A stretch of DNA of 64,000 nucleotides from Bacteroidales bacterium UBA5326 (GCA_002408205.1 DHQY01000003.1:36521-100520); one strand, 5' to 3'; positions 43,394 through 52,446 are shown, counted from the first letter of the stretch. Program-made: numbers and translations. Notes: generated from the sequence alone by a model not told the origin.

Positions 43394-44730
43394 TATAGTT
43401 TTCTTACCGCTTCTTTAAATTGATTGCCGCGATCTTCGTAATTTTTAAAAAGGTCAAAACTGGCACAGGCGGGAGAGAGCAGTACGGTATCGCCCGGGAC
43501 AGCCAGTTCATAGGCTTTGTTTACGGCTTCTTCCGCAGAATGTACGTCGTAAATAACCGGCACTTTATCTGCAAAATCACGGTGCAGTTTTGCATTGTTC
43601 ACCCCCAGGCAAATAAGTGCTTTAACCTTATTTCGTACCAGATCGAACAAGCATTCATAATCGTTTCCTTTGTCTGTTCCTCCGACAATCCAGACAACAG
43701 GTGTGTCCATGCTGTCCAGCGCATACCAGACCGAATTTACATTCGTAGCCTTGGAATCGTTAATATATAATACACCGCGTACTTTGGCCACTTTTTCCAG
43801 CCGGTGTGGAATGTTTTTGAATGAACCCAGGCTTTCTTTGATAACCGGGTTGCTGATATTCATTATTTTGGCAGATAAAGCGGCTGCCATGGAGTTGTAC
43901 ACATTGTGTTTTCCCTGTAAGGCAAGTTCGTTGATGAACATTGTAAATTCATCTTCGCCGTATTTTACGTGCATCTGTTCCCCGTCGGAATAGGCGCCCT
44001 GAGGTATAACTGTTTGTTGGGTAATGGGCAGTGTTTTGGCTTTCAAAACAATCTTGTTCAGGTGATCCACAGTGATTTCATCGTCTTTACAAAAAATGAA
44101 GCAATCCTCCTCCCTCATGTTCTGTGTGATCCGGAATTTGGCTTTGATATATTCCTGGAGATCGTGGTGATATCTGTCCAGATGGTCCGGTGTGATATTC
44201 AGCAGTATGGCTATGTCTGCCCTGAAGTCGTACATGCCGTCGAGCTGGAAACTGCTTAGTTCCAGAACATAAATGTCATATTCCTGTGTGGCTACCTGGT
44301 AGGCAAAACTTTGCCCCACATTACCGGCCAGTCCCACATTCAGTCCCGCATTTTTCAACAGGTAATAAATCAGGGATGTGGTGGTAGTTTTGCCGTTGCT
44401 GCCTGTTATACATATCTTTCGGGCTTTGGTATATCTGGCGGCGAACTCAATTTCGGAAATAACCGGTATCCCCTGCCTGTTCAGGTCTTCGATCATTGGA
44501 ATATGGTCCGGAATACCGGGACTTTTGACAACCTGGGAAGCGCTCATGATCAAAGGGAGCGAATGCTGTCCTTCTTCATAGGCAATACCGTATTGTTCCA
44601 GCAGGGAGCGTGCCCCCGGCTGCAGAGTGCCCGAGTCCGAAAGAAATACGTTATAGCCCTTCTTTTGAGCCAGGACAGCGGCACCTACTCCGCTTTCGCC
44701 TCCACCTAATATAACCAGTCGGTTGTTCAT
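43393..44730 (-). CDS. murD: UDP-N-acetylmuramoylalanine-D-glutamate ligase
   Basis: Adds D-glutamate to UDP-MurNAc-L-alanine. The 445 residues start MNNRLVILGGGESGVGAAVLAQKKG, with ITGSNGKTTTTSLIYYLL near residue 110 as the ATP site, INDSKATNVNSVWYALDS near residue 310 and VLLSPACASFDLFKNYEDRGNQF at the end. All three Mur domains are present. It follows mraY by six bases and overlaps ftsW by one. Confidence 0.97.
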   Translation of the reverse strand: MNNRLVILGGGESGVGAAVLAQKKGYNVFLSDSGTLQPGARSLLEQYGIAYEEGQHSLPLIMSASQVVKSPGIPDHIPMIEDLNRQGIPVISEIEFAARYTKARKICITGSNGKTTTTSLIYYLLKNAGLNVGLAGNVGQSFAYQVATQEYDIYVLELSSFQLDGMYDFRADIAILLNITPDHLDRYHHDLQEYIKAKFRITQNMREEDCFIFCKDDEITVDHLNKIVLKAKTLPITQQTVIPQGAYSDGEQMHVKYGEDEFTMFINELALQGKHNVYNSMAAALSAKIMNISNPVIKESLGSFKNIPHRLEKVAKVRGVLYINDSKATNVNSVWYALDSMDTPVVWIVGGTDKGNDYECLFDLVRNKVKALICLGVNNAKLHRDFADKVPVIYDVHSAEEAVNKAYELAVPGDTVLLSPACASFDLFKNYEDRGNQFKEAVRKL

Positions 44731-44736
44731 ATTGCG

Positions 44737-46110
44737 TTATCTGATTTTAAGCGTTATAATGGTTAATACAGCCAGCAGGATACTGATGATCCAGAAACGG
44801 ACTACCACTTTGGGTTCGGCAGTGGGGTCTTTGGGTTTTTTTAACAGGATTCGGCCCGCAACATCCGCGCGATTGTAGATAAAATGGTCGTGCAGCGGAG
44901 CGCGAACGAATACCCTTTCTCCCGCCACGACGTCTCCTTTATGATATTTGCCTTCTTTTATAAGTGCTTTTGTAGCCCTTATACGTGTGCGGCGGTACCA
45001 GAAACGTTGAATAATTACCGATGCGCTTTCGGCCAGAAATATGCCGCACAGGATGAGCAGTAACAGTTCTACCCTAATGATGAGTGCAAAAACGGCTATA
45101 ATACCACCCAGTGTCAAACTGCCCACGTCGCCCATAAAGACCTGTGCCGGGTAGGTGTTGTACCATAGGAATCCAATCAGGGCCCCAATGAATCCCGACA
45201 TAAATACGACCATCTCTCCCGAGTTTGGTATATACATGATATTAAGGTATTGAGCGTAAACAATATGTCCTGAAAGATAGGCCAGAACACCCAGCGTGAC
45301 GCCCACGATGGCCACCGTTCCGGTAGCCAGACCGTCCCTGCCATCCGTCAGATTGGTTCCGTTAGAAACGAAGGTCACAATGAAGATAGCTACCAGGATA
45401 TAGATAACCCAGCCGATTTTTGCTCCGGGTTCACCTTTTACAGGAGAAAGCCATGAATAGTCAAACAGATTGTCTTTCAGAAAAGGTATTGTCGTTTTAG
45501 TGCTTTTTACGTGCTTTACATAATGCGGGCGGTTGTCTACGATCTCTGTCCTGGCATCTTCCGCAGGACCCGGCGTAATTTCGCAGATAACGGCTTCGTC
45601 GCTGAAATAGAGGGAAAGTCCCACTATAAGTCCCAGTCCCACTTGTCCGATTATTTTCAGCTGGCCCTTCATACCGTCTTTATCCTTTCTCTGGAACTTT
45701 CCCAGCAGCCTGACAAATTTGTTGTTGCCTTTTCCCGCCTTTCTCCGCAACTTGAGCAGATCGTCCAGCAGCCCAATGAAAGCGAGCCATAAAGTAGATA
45801 CGATCAGGAGCTGGACATAAATGTTGGTCAGGTTACACAACAGCAGCACGGGAATGAGGAGTGCAACAATGATGATTATCCCTCCCATGGTGGGGGTTCC
45901 CGATTTGCCGTTAGCCGTATCGCCAACCTTGATATTGTGGTCCGTGACCTGGTGCTTTTTCAGTTTGGCAATAATGAATTTTCCCATGGTGATGGTAACC
46001 AGCAGGGCTATCACAACCGAAGCGACAGACCTTACGGAAATATACCGGAACAGTCCTATTCCGGGGAAATCAACAAATTCTTTCAGGTATTCGAACAGAT
46101 GGTATAACAT
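44737..46110 (-). CDS. mraY: Phospho-N-acetylmuramoyl-pentapeptide transferase
   Basis: Makes lipid I on undecaprenyl phosphate, in the inner membrane. The protein has 457 residues, about 100 more than E. coli MraY, owing to an insert of extramembrane residues around 195-240 and a longer C-terminal loop. About ten membrane segments are visible. Catalytic motifs: TPTMGGIIII near residue 72, NLTDGRDGLATGTVAI near residue 258 with the Asp cluster. Extra length is usual for Bacteroidetes MraY. Confidence 0.95.
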   Translation of the reverse strand: MLYHLFEYLKEFVDFPGIGLFRYISVRSVASVVIALLVTITMGKFIIAKLKKHQVTDHNIKVGDTANGKSGTPTMGGIIIIVALLIPVLLLCNLTNIYVQLLIVSTLWLAFIGLLDDLLKLRRKAGKGNNKFVRLLGKFQRKDKDGMKGQLKIIGQVGLGLIVGLSLYFSDEAVICEITPGPAEDARTEIVDNRPHYVKHVKSTKTTIPFLKDNLFDYSWLSPVKGEPGAKIGWVIYILVAIFIVTFVSNGTNLTDGRDGLATGTVAIVGVTLGVLAYLSGHIVYAQYLNIMYIPNSGEMVVFMSGFIGALIGFLWYNTYPAQVFMGDVGSLTLGGIIAVFALIIRVELLLLILCGIFLAESASVIIQRFWYRRTRIRATKALIKEGKYHKGDVVAGERVFVRAPLHDHFIYNRADVAGRILLKKPKDPTAEPKVVVRFWIISILLAVLTIITLKIR

Positions 46111-46122
46111 GGTCGGTTTTTC

Positions 46123-47592
46123 TTATTTAAGCAGTTCGGTAATGATCTCTTTATCGTCAAAATGACTTTTGACGCCCTTAACGTCCTGGTAGGTCTCATG
46201 GCCTTTACCTGCCACCAGTATTACTGATCCCGGCCTGGCCAGTTTGATGGCTGTTTTTATGGCCTCGGCCCGATTGGTAATGCACAAATGTTTTTTTTGT
46301 TGTTCCTGGGTTAATCCGCTCATCATTTCGCGGATGATCTCATCGGGGTCTTCGAATCTTGGATTATCCGAGGTAAACACGCACAGGTGGGCGTATTGGT
46401 CTGCAATGCGTGCCATTTCGGGCCGTTTGGTCCTGTCCCGGTTTCCGCCGCATCCTACTACACATAAGAGCTCCTGCCCCGGTTTAAGAATTTCTCTGAG
46501 TGTTTTAAGTGCATTCTCAAGTGCATCGGGTGTGTGGGAATAATCCACCACGGCAGTAAGGTCGTTGCCCCCCCGTACGTATTCCATCCTTCCCCGGACT
46601 GTCCCAAGGGAACTGAGTGCCTTCAGGCATTCTTCCCTGTCTGCTCCCAGGAGTCGTGCACAGGAGTAAACAGCCAGCAAATTATAAGCGTTATGAGCCC
46701 CAATGAAAGGACTCCACATCTCGGCCCCGTCTATGAGCAGCAGCATGCCGTCTACGCTGTGTTCCAGTATACGGGCATTATAATCTGCCATACGCTTACA
46801 GGCATATGTTACTTTACGGGCATTGGTGTTTTGAATCATTACCGGCCCGTTCTTATCGTCTGAATTCACCAGGGCAAATGCGTCTGAAGACAGATCATCA
46901 AAAAATTTCTTTTTGGCCCGAAGGTATTCCGCAAATGTTTTATGATAGTCCAGATGGTCGTGGGTCAGGTTGGAAAAAATGCCTCCGGCAAAATTCAGAG
47001 AGCCGATACGTCCCTGTGCTATGGCGTGAGAGCTTACTTCCATAAAGCAATAGGTACAACCGCTGTCGCACATTTGAGAAAGCAGTCTGTTTATGGTGAG
47101 CGCATCGGGTGTGGTGTGCGTTGTCTCCAGTTCGTTGTCGTCAATATAATTGGCAATGGTTGAGAGCAGCCCGCAGGAATACCCCAGCGCACGGAATAGC
47201 CGAAAAAGCAGGGTAACGGTGGTGGTTTTTCCGTTGGTACCGGTTATGCCCACCAGTTGTAATCTGGAAGAAGGATGACCGTAAAAATTTCCGGCCAGGC
47301 ACCCCAGGGCTCTATGGCTGTCTTCGACTTCTATGAAAACAGGATTGACAGGATTCTCGCCCAGGTATTCTCCGGCAGTTGCCAACCCTTCCTGGAACAC
47401 CACGGCGGCGGCACCCTGTTGTGCCGCCTGCCGTATGAAACGGTGTCCGTCTGTTTGTGTCCCAGGCAGGGCAACAAACAGGCAACCCGCCGTAACTTTT
47501 CTGGAATCAAAGCATATTTCTGAGATATCACAGGAAGGCGATCCAGTGATGGCTTTGTAAGGTAAGTTTTTGATCAGTTGGGTAAGTTGCAT
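46123..47592 (-). CDS. murE: UDP-MurNAc-L-Ala-D-Glu meso-diaminopimelate ligase
   Basis: Adds the third amino acid of the stem peptide. The 489 residues include the P-loop VGITGTNGKTTTVTLLFRL near residue 112, DYSHTPDALENAL near residue 345, and a DNPR motif (TSDNPRFEDPDEI) near residue 410. The DNPR motif indicates meso-diaminopimelate, as expected for a Gram-negative wall. It follows ftsI by five bases and precedes mraY by 12. Confidence 0.96.
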   Translation of the reverse strand: MQLTQLIKNLPYKAITGSPSCDISEICFDSRKVTAGCLFVALPGTQTDGHRFIRQAAQQGAAAVVFQEGLATAGEYLGENPVNPVFIEVEDSHRALGCLAGNFYGHPSSRLQLVGITGTNGKTTTVTLLFRLFRALGYSCGLLSTIANYIDDNELETTHTTPDALTINRLLSQMCDSGCTYCFMEVSSHAIAQGRIGSLNFAGGIFSNLTHDHLDYHKTFAEYLRAKKKFFDDLSSDAFALVNSDDKNGPVMIQNTNARKVTYACKRMADYNARILEHSVDGMLLLIDGAEMWSPFIGAHNAYNLLAVYSCARLLGADREECLKALSSLGTVRGRMEYVRGGNDLTAVVDYSHTPDALENALKTLREILKPGQELLCVVGCGGNRDRTKRPEMARIADQYAHLCVFTSDNPRFEDPDEIIREMMSGLTQEQQKKHLCITNRAEAIKTAIKLARPGSVILVAGKGHETYQDVKGVKSHFDDKEIITELLK

Positions 47593-47597
47593 AGTGC

Positions 47598-49382
47598 TTA
47601 TCTGGGTTTTTGTGGTGCTTCAAGGGGTTCGTTCCAAAATGGATGTGTCACGTAGATATGGTCTGCGATCTCCTTAAATACGGGAGCTGCCCACGAGGCA
47701 CCGTAAAAATTGCCTCTGGTGGGACTTGAATAAAGAATTACTATCATGCTGAACCTGGGTGCCTGCGAAGGGAAAAAACCCACGAACGAAGCCTGATGCT
47801 TGCGATAACCGTTATGTACATATCCTCCGTCGTAAGCAATCTGTGCGGTGCCTGTTTTGCCCGATATGGCATAACGGGGGTCATTGATCCTTTTGGCTGT
47901 GCCGTTTTCTACCACGCCGCGCAATGCCTGATGCACATACTGTAAAGTGGTGGGAGTACATATGGCACTGCTTAACGGGGCGTGTGTAAATTGCCTTACC
48001 ACCTGCCCGTGTTGCAGGAAGCCTTCAATGAAATAGGGCGTGACTATTTTGCCGTTATTGGCTATTGCATTGTAAAAAGTAAGAATATGGAGCGGCGTCA
48101 GCTTCATTTCATATCCCATGGCGATCATGGGAAGGGAAAGTTTGGACCAGCCGGCTTCTCCCGGGAAAGGAATGTATGCACTGCCCTCACCCAGAAGTTC
48201 AATGTTCAGCCTTTCGTTCAGTTTCATGTTATACAACCGGTTGATATACTGCTTTTCCTGTGTTCCGTAATGCTCCACGGCCATTTTGGCGAAGGCCACA
48301 TTGGAAGATTTTTCCAGGGCCTGCTGCACCGAAATAGTTCCCAGTGATCCGCTCGATTCGGTAAATGTTTTTCCATAATACCGCCATCCGTTGCTACCTG
48401 TCTGCACACTGTCAGAGAGTTTTACGTATCCGTCTTCCAGCAGTGAAATGAGTGTGGCCACTTTAAAGGTCGATCCCGGGTTGGTCGATTCGCTTATCGC
48501 ATAATTGAACGTTTCGTCATATGAACCGTCCGGCATGCGTTTCATGTTTACAATGGCGCGGATGGCTCCGGTCTGTACTTCCATGACTACTGCCGTGGCT
48601 CCCTCAAAAGTCTCGTTCTGTGCCAGTTGTTTTCTGAGTGCCTCTTCAGCCGCGCCCTGTATTTCAATATCGAGGGTGCTGACTACGTCAAGACCGTCCT
48701 GAGGGGCGATATCGGGCTGGTTGGCAATAGGGACCCATTTGTCGTCACCCGAACGACGGCGCATACGCTGTTTGCCCGGATGTCCCTTCAAATAGGAATG
48801 ATATGCGTACTCAATACCTACTCCTGCCTGTTCGTTTTCACTTATGTAGCCTATGGTTCTGTAGGCAAGACGTCCGTAAGGATAAATACGTTTGTCTTTC
48901 TTGTTGGCTATGAACCCTCCTTCAAACTGACCCCTATTAAAAATGGGGAAGGTGCTTATTTTCTCCATTTCAGAGTGTGTAACCACCCTGTTTCCAATGA
49001 GCAGGTTACGGTACCCCGGTTTATGTGTACTCCTGGCTTCGCGGATCTCCTGCTCGTAAACGAAAGCTGATTTATCTCCAAAGAGAGAGGCCAATTCCAC
49101 TGCCAGCGCTTTGATCTGTTCATTAAAAACGGTTTGGTCCACCACGGAACAATCCATGCGGATTTCATAGAAAGGCACTGTGCTGGCCAGTACGCGTCCG
49201 TCATATCCCAGGATACTTCCCCGGTATGCCGGCACATCAATAGTCCGGTACACGATCTCATCCAGCCGCTCTTTGTAATCAGAAAAGAACTGCAAACGCA
49301 CAATCTGACCGATAGCCAGGAGGGCAACGGCCAGATAGCAGATGTATACTATCATCATTTTATTTGCCGGGTTCTTTTCCAC
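47598..49382 (-). CDS. ftsI: Class B penicillin-binding protein (FtsI/PBP3 type)
   Basis: Septal transpeptidase that crosslinks peptidoglycan with FtsW. The start is GTG at 49382; an ATG at 49358 would also keep the membrane segment (about 10-29) and would avoid the 23-base overlap with ftsL. The 594 residues contain an N-terminal dimerisation region and a transpeptidase domain with all three active-site motifs: STFK (Ser304, Lys307), SSN (359-361) and KTG (509-511). It ends about 80 residues after KTG, with no PASTA domain, whereas many Bacteroidetes FtsI proteins are near 700 residues with PASTA. Confidence 0.94.
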   Translation of the reverse strand: MEKNPANKMMIVYICYLAVALLAIGQIVRLQFFSDYKERLDEIVYRTIDVPAYRGSILGYDGRVLASTVPFYEIRMDCSVVDQTVFNEQIKALAVELASLFGDKSAFVYEQEIREARSTHKPGYRNLLIGNRVVTHSEMEKISTFPIFNRGQFEGGFIANKKDKRIYPYGRLAYRTIGYISENEQAGVGIEYAYHSYLKGHPGKQRMRRRSGDDKWVPIANQPDIAPQDGLDVVSTLDIEIQGAAEEALRKQLAQNETFEGATAVVMEVQTGAIRAIVNMKRMPDGSYDETFNYAISESTNPGSTFKVATLISLLEDGYVKLSDSVQTGSNGWRYYGKTFTESSGSLGTISVQQALEKSSNVAFAKMAVEHYGTQEKQYINRLYNMKLNERLNIELLGEGSAYIPFPGEAGWSKLSLPMIAMGYEMKLTPLHILTFYNAIANNGKIVTPYFIEGFLQHGQVVRQFTHAPLSSAICTPTTLQYVHQALRGVVENGTAKRINDPRYAISGKTGTAQIAYDGGYVHNGYRKHQASFVGFFPSQAPRFSMIVILYSSPTRGNFYGASWAAPVFKEIADHIYVTHPFWNEPLEAPQKPR

Positions 49383-49698
49383 TTTTTATCCATTTTGGCG
49401 GGTTAGCGGGTGCTTTCAATAAAGAACCGCGGGCTTCCAGCTGTTTTTCTATCTGTTGTCTTTCGCTCAGCTGCATAAGATCAGCCGCTTTGCGTGTATA
49501 TTCTGCATGCAGGTTCTGCAGCTCCTTTTCCATCCTGTAGTTTTCGAGCAGGGTTTTTTCTACGGCGTTATGCAGGCTTATGTATATAATAAGCAGCAGG
49601 AATATGAAAAGGATAAAACTCAGATGCTTTGAGATTACACCCTTGAGAAGAGCCTGTCCTCCAAATAAAGTAGATATGACTTTTTCTTTTCTACCCAT
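49360..49698 (-). CDS. ftsL: FtsL-like divisome protein
   Basis: A 112-residue single-pass inner-membrane protein. The cytoplasmic N-terminus (about 1-26) is basic, the membrane segment is about residues 27-45 (SFILFIFLLLIIYISLHN), and a periplasmic coiled coil follows (about 50-95, with MEKELQNLHAEYTRKAADLM). This is the organisation of FtsL, whose sequence is poorly conserved. Position between rsmH (eight-base overlap) and ftsI is the main support. Confidence 0.82.
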   Translation of the reverse strand: MGRKEKVISTLFGGQALLKGVISKHLSFILFIFLLLIIYISLHNAVEKTLLENYRMEKELQNLHAEYTRKAADLMQLSERQQIEKQLEARGSLLKAPANPPKWIKSGKEPGK

Positions 49699-50575
49699 TG
49701 CCTCTCTCCTCCGTTCTTTCTGCCGCTCTCATCTTGGCACTGCGTGCGCGGGGATTGGCCTGTATTTCTTCTTCAGACGGCAATACCGGTTTTTTGGTAA
49801 TCGGTTCAAGGAGTTTGTTGCTGCAGGCTTGTCGGATAAAATGTTTTACCATTCGGTCTTCGAGCGAATGATAAGTAATGACCACAAGGCGGCCGCCGGG
49901 TTTCAACAGGGGAACGGTCTGGCTCAGAAATCCTTCCAGGGCCTGCATTTCTCCGTTTACCTCAATCCGAAGAGCCTGATATATTTTTGCCAGAAATTTA
50001 TGATTTCCCGCTTTAGGAATAAAATTGCCAAGGGCCCTGTGAAGATCGGCGGTCGTTCGGAGTTCTCCCAGCTCCCTTTCCGCAACAACGGCACGGGCAA
50101 GTGCCCGGGCATTGGGAAGCTCGGCGTACTGAAAAAAGAGTTCTTCGAGTTTTTCCGGAGTATACCTGTTCAGAACCTGCGCGGCTGTCAGAGAGGAGTT
50201 CCGGTTCATTCTCATATCCAGCGGACTGTCAAAACGAAAAGAGAATCCGCGTTCACCCGTGTCGAATTGATGCCACGATACACCAAGATCGGCCAGAATG
50301 CCGTCTGCCAGGGGGTATCCCTTATATCTGCAGAAATTGTGAACGTAACGGAAATTGGACTGGATCCACTGAAAACGCTTGTCGTCCGGGATGTTTTCCC
50401 GGGTATCCGGATCCTGGTCGAAACCAAGCAACACACCTCCGTTTCCCAATTGATTCAGAATCTCACGGGAATGGCCTCCTCCCCCGAACGTCGCATCGAC
50501 ATATATCCCGGAGGGCTTTATGGCTAGCGCTGCGATACTTTCTCGCAAAAGGACCGGTATATGGTATATACACAT
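49691..50575 (-). CDS. rsmH: 16S rRNA m4C1402 N4-methyltransferase
   Basis: Methylates N4 of C1402 in 16S rRNA, the base whose ribose is methylated by RsmI (also in this window). The 294 residues start MCIYHIPVLLRESIAAL, with YVDATFGGGGHSREIL near residue 26, GILADLGVSWHQFDTGERGFSFR near residue 90, and VITYHSLEDRMVKHF near residue 240. It is 12 bases after mraZ, and overlaps ftsL by eight. Confidence 0.96.
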   Translation of the reverse strand: MCIYHIPVLLRESIAALAIKPSGIYVDATFGGGGHSREILNQLGNGGVLLGFDQDPDTRENIPDDKRFQWIQSNFRYVHNFCRYKGYPLADGILADLGVSWHQFDTGERGFSFRFDSPLDMRMNRNSSLTAAQVLNRYTPEKLEELFFQYAELPNARALARAVVAERELGELRTTADLHRALGNFIPKAGNHKFLAKIYQALRIEVNGEMQALEGFLSQTVPLLKPGGRLVVITYHSLEDRMVKHFIRQACSNKLLEPITKKPVLPSEEEIQANPRARSAKMRAAERTEERGNG

Positions 50576-50587
50576 ATCAACTTTTTT

Positions 50588-51037
50588 CTATGACAAGAGC
50601 TTTTCTGCCAACGATACGTAGTCATCTTCTCCAATCAGGCTCGATTGGTATGACTCTTTGGCCCACACTTCAATCTTGTAGTCATTTCCGGCAAAAATGA
50701 CTTCACGGTTAACCCCTATCATGTTAAGCAGGTGCTTGGGGATCAGTATTCTTCCTGTTTTTTCGTCAGGTTCTACCACTGCCCTGTTACTCATATATGC
50801 ACGCCAGAGTGTCGCATGTTCACGGTTGAACGAAGGATTCAGGCGTGCCTTAACGGCTTCGGACTGCTTTTCCCATTCTTCATAGGAATACATTTCCAGA
50901 CAGGGGCTAAAGAGGTCTTTCTTAATGACAAAGCGCAGGAGGATACCAGGGTCTGCCAAAGCTTTGAGAGCCGACGGAAATACCAGACGGCCTTTGTCGT
51001 CCAGTTTCGCGTTGTATTCTCCAATAAACTTTGCCAT
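50588..51037 (-). CDS. mraZ: Transcriptional regulator MraZ
   Basis: DNA-binding regulator, a ring-forming protein that represses the dcw promoter in E. coli. The 149 residues hold two MraZ repeats, each with the DxxxR-type core: FIGEYNAKLDDKGRLVFPSAL near residue 4, and EPDEKTGRILIPKHLLNMIGV near residue 82. It is the first gene of the dcw operon. Four TGGAA repeats spaced ten bases apart (51079-51113) sit upstream in the minus-strand orientation and are likely its operator. Confidence 0.95.
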   Translation of the reverse strand: MAKFIGEYNAKLDDKGRLVFPSALKALADPGILLRFVIKKDLFSPCLEMYSYEEWEKQSEAVKARLNPSFNREHATLWRAYMSNRAVVEPDEKTGRILIPKHLLNMIGVNREVIFAGNDYKIEVWAKESYQSSLIGEDDYVSLAEKLLS

Positions 51038-51061
51038 GATTCAGGGAAATTATTCTCATTG

Positions 51062-51069
51062 CAAAAGTA
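51062..51069 (-). promoter_or_regulatory. Putative -7 element of mraZ and the dcw operon
   Basis: TACTTTTG on the minus strand matches TAnnTTTG, 24 bases before the ATG at 51037. No TTTG is found at the exact -33 spacing; the region there is taken by the TGGAA repeats. Confidence 0.55.
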
Positions 51070-51078
51070 GGAAAACTT

Positions 51079-51113
51079 TTCCACTCTTTTCCATTTTGTT
51101 CCAAAATTTTCCA
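51079..51113 (-). promoter_or_regulatory. Candidate MraZ-box array, four TGGAA direct repeats
   Basis: On the minus strand TGGAA occurs at 51113-51109, 51103-51099, 51093-51089 and 51083-51079: four copies with a start-to-start distance of exactly ten bases and five-base spacers. In E. coli, MraZ binds TGGGN repeats with the same spacing in front of the mra promoter. The array lies nine bases upstream of the -7 element and is between mraZ and the divergent M23 peptidase gene. Binding is not proven. Confidence 0.6.
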
Positions 51114-51131
51114 CAATCTTATAAAAAACCT

Positions 51132-51139
51132 TAATTTTG
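51132..51139 (+). promoter_or_regulatory. Putative -7 element of the M23 peptidase gene
   Basis: TAATTTTG matches TAnnTTTG and lies 23 bases before the ATG at 51163. The -33 region overlaps the distal TGGAA repeats of the mraZ array. Confidence 0.5.
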
Positions 51140-51162
51140 TAAAAATCAGAGATTTCTTTACT

Positions 51163-52446
51163 ATGAAAACAACCTGTATATTGCCCATTATCTGCTGTTT
51201 ACTTATTTCCTGTCAGGAAGGGAGAACAATAGCCGAAGAACCTCCGGGAGATTTAACAGCCCTACAGGATAGTGCGCTTGCTGCTCTTCCGTTTTGTCAT
51301 CAATTTGGAATTCCCTTACTGGATTATGAAGTTGAAGATGACGAGATAAAACGGAACGAAAATTTTGCGTCGATCCTTCAAAGCAGGGGAGTGGATTACA
51401 GCGTAATCCATGAATTGACTCAAAACGCGACAGGTGTTTTTGATATGAGAAAACTCAGGGCCGGTAATAAATATACGATCCTGTACCTGCCCGAATCGGG
51501 CGAGGCGGCTTACATGATCTACGAGGAAAACGAGCGGATGCATATCTGCTTTACGCTCCGTGACAGCCTTGATGTGTCGCGGTACGAGATCCCCGTTACG
51601 ATTGAAGAACGTTATGCAGAGGTGGTCATTTCTGTTTCTTTATGGGAAGATTTAGAAAAGGCGGGATATAACCCGCTGATAGCAAATTCGCTGTCTGAGG
51701 TATACGCCTGGACGGTCGATTTCTTTGGTTTGCAAAAGGGAGACGCTTTCAAAGTTTATTACCTGGCAAACATATTAGAAGGGAAAGAAACGGAACCTGG
51801 CCGGATTGTGGCTGCTTCGTTCACGCGTTCCGGTAAAACTCAAATGGCATTCCGGTATGTTCAGGACAGCATGACGGGATATTGGGACATCGAAGGGGAA
51901 AACTTGCAGAAGGCATTTCTTAAGGCTCCGTTGCGTTATTCACGAGTCAGTTCGGGCTTCAGTTACGCACGCCGACATCCCATTACCCGGATTGTGAGAC
52001 CTCACACAGGGGTGGATTATGCGGCTCCGGCTGGAACTCCGGTCTTAAGCATTGGAGACGGGGTAGTGACTGAAAGAAAGTATGCCGGAGGCGGGGGAAA
52101 TACGGTGCGAATAAAGCACAATTCTGTTTATACTACTGCATATCTGCATCTTTCGAGGTTTGCCAAAGGATTATCGGTAGGCAAACGGGTTTCTCAGGGA
52201 GAAGTGATTGGTTATGTGGGCAGCACCGGTTCCTCTACCGGTCCGCACCTCGATTTCAGGGTCTGGAAAAACGGGAAACCCATTAATCCTTTAAAAATGG
52301 AATCTCCCCCGGCAGAACCGATCAAAGCAGAAAACAAAGCAGATTTTTACCAGAAGACTGCCTATTACAAAAGGAACCTGATGCCCGGTTTTTATAAGAG
52401 CCTGGCTTTTCAGATCATACAAAAAGCAGGCGTGAAGTTTCTCTAA
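51163..52446 (+). CDS. M23-family (LytM-type) peptidase lipoprotein
   Basis: Predicted peptidoglycan endopeptidase or divisome activator, anchored by a lipoprotein signal with Cys 17 in LLISC. The 427 residues have an N-terminal region of unknown fold (about 20-255) and a C-terminal M23 domain (about 262-375) with zinc motif HTGVD (His281, Asp285). The second motif is normally HxH but reads PHLDF, so the second residue is Asp364 rather than His. It could be inactive or bind metal through Asp. Divergent from mraZ and convergent with lptB (four-base overlap). Confidence 0.88.
   Translation: MKTTCILPIICCLLISCQEGRTIAEEPPGDLTALQDSALAALPFCHQFGIPLLDYEVEDDEIKRNENFASILQSRGVDYSVIHELTQNATGVFDMRKLRAGNKYTILYLPESGEAAYMIYEENERMHICFTLRDSLDVSRYEIPVTIEERYAEVVISVSLWEDLEKAGYNPLIANSLSEVYAWTVDFFGLQKGDAFKVYYLANILEGKETEPGRIVAASFTRSGKTQMAFRYVQDSMTGYWDIEGENLQKAFLKAPLRYSRVSSGFSYARRHPITRIVRPHTGVDYAAPAGTPVLSIGDGVVTERKYAGGGGNTVRIKHNSVYTTAYLHLSRFAKGLSVGKRVSQGEVIGYVGSTGSSTGPHLDFRVWKNGKPINPLKMESPPAEPIKAENKADFYQKTAYYKRNLMPGFYKSLAFQIIQKAGVKFL

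Larger units (their letters stand above)
36084..51037 (-). other. dcw (division and cell wall) cluster
   Basis: Thirteen genes, mraZ to ftsZ, are all on the minus strand with overlaps of up to 23 bases or gaps no larger than 12 bases. murF, murB and ddl are not in the cluster; this order is typical of Bacteroidetes. Candidate MraZ boxes and a -7 element precede mraZ. Confidence 0.9.

Noticed and set aside
49580..50527. 315-codon open frame on the plus strand
   Set aside because: Antisense to ftsL and rsmH; both have motifs and gene order support.
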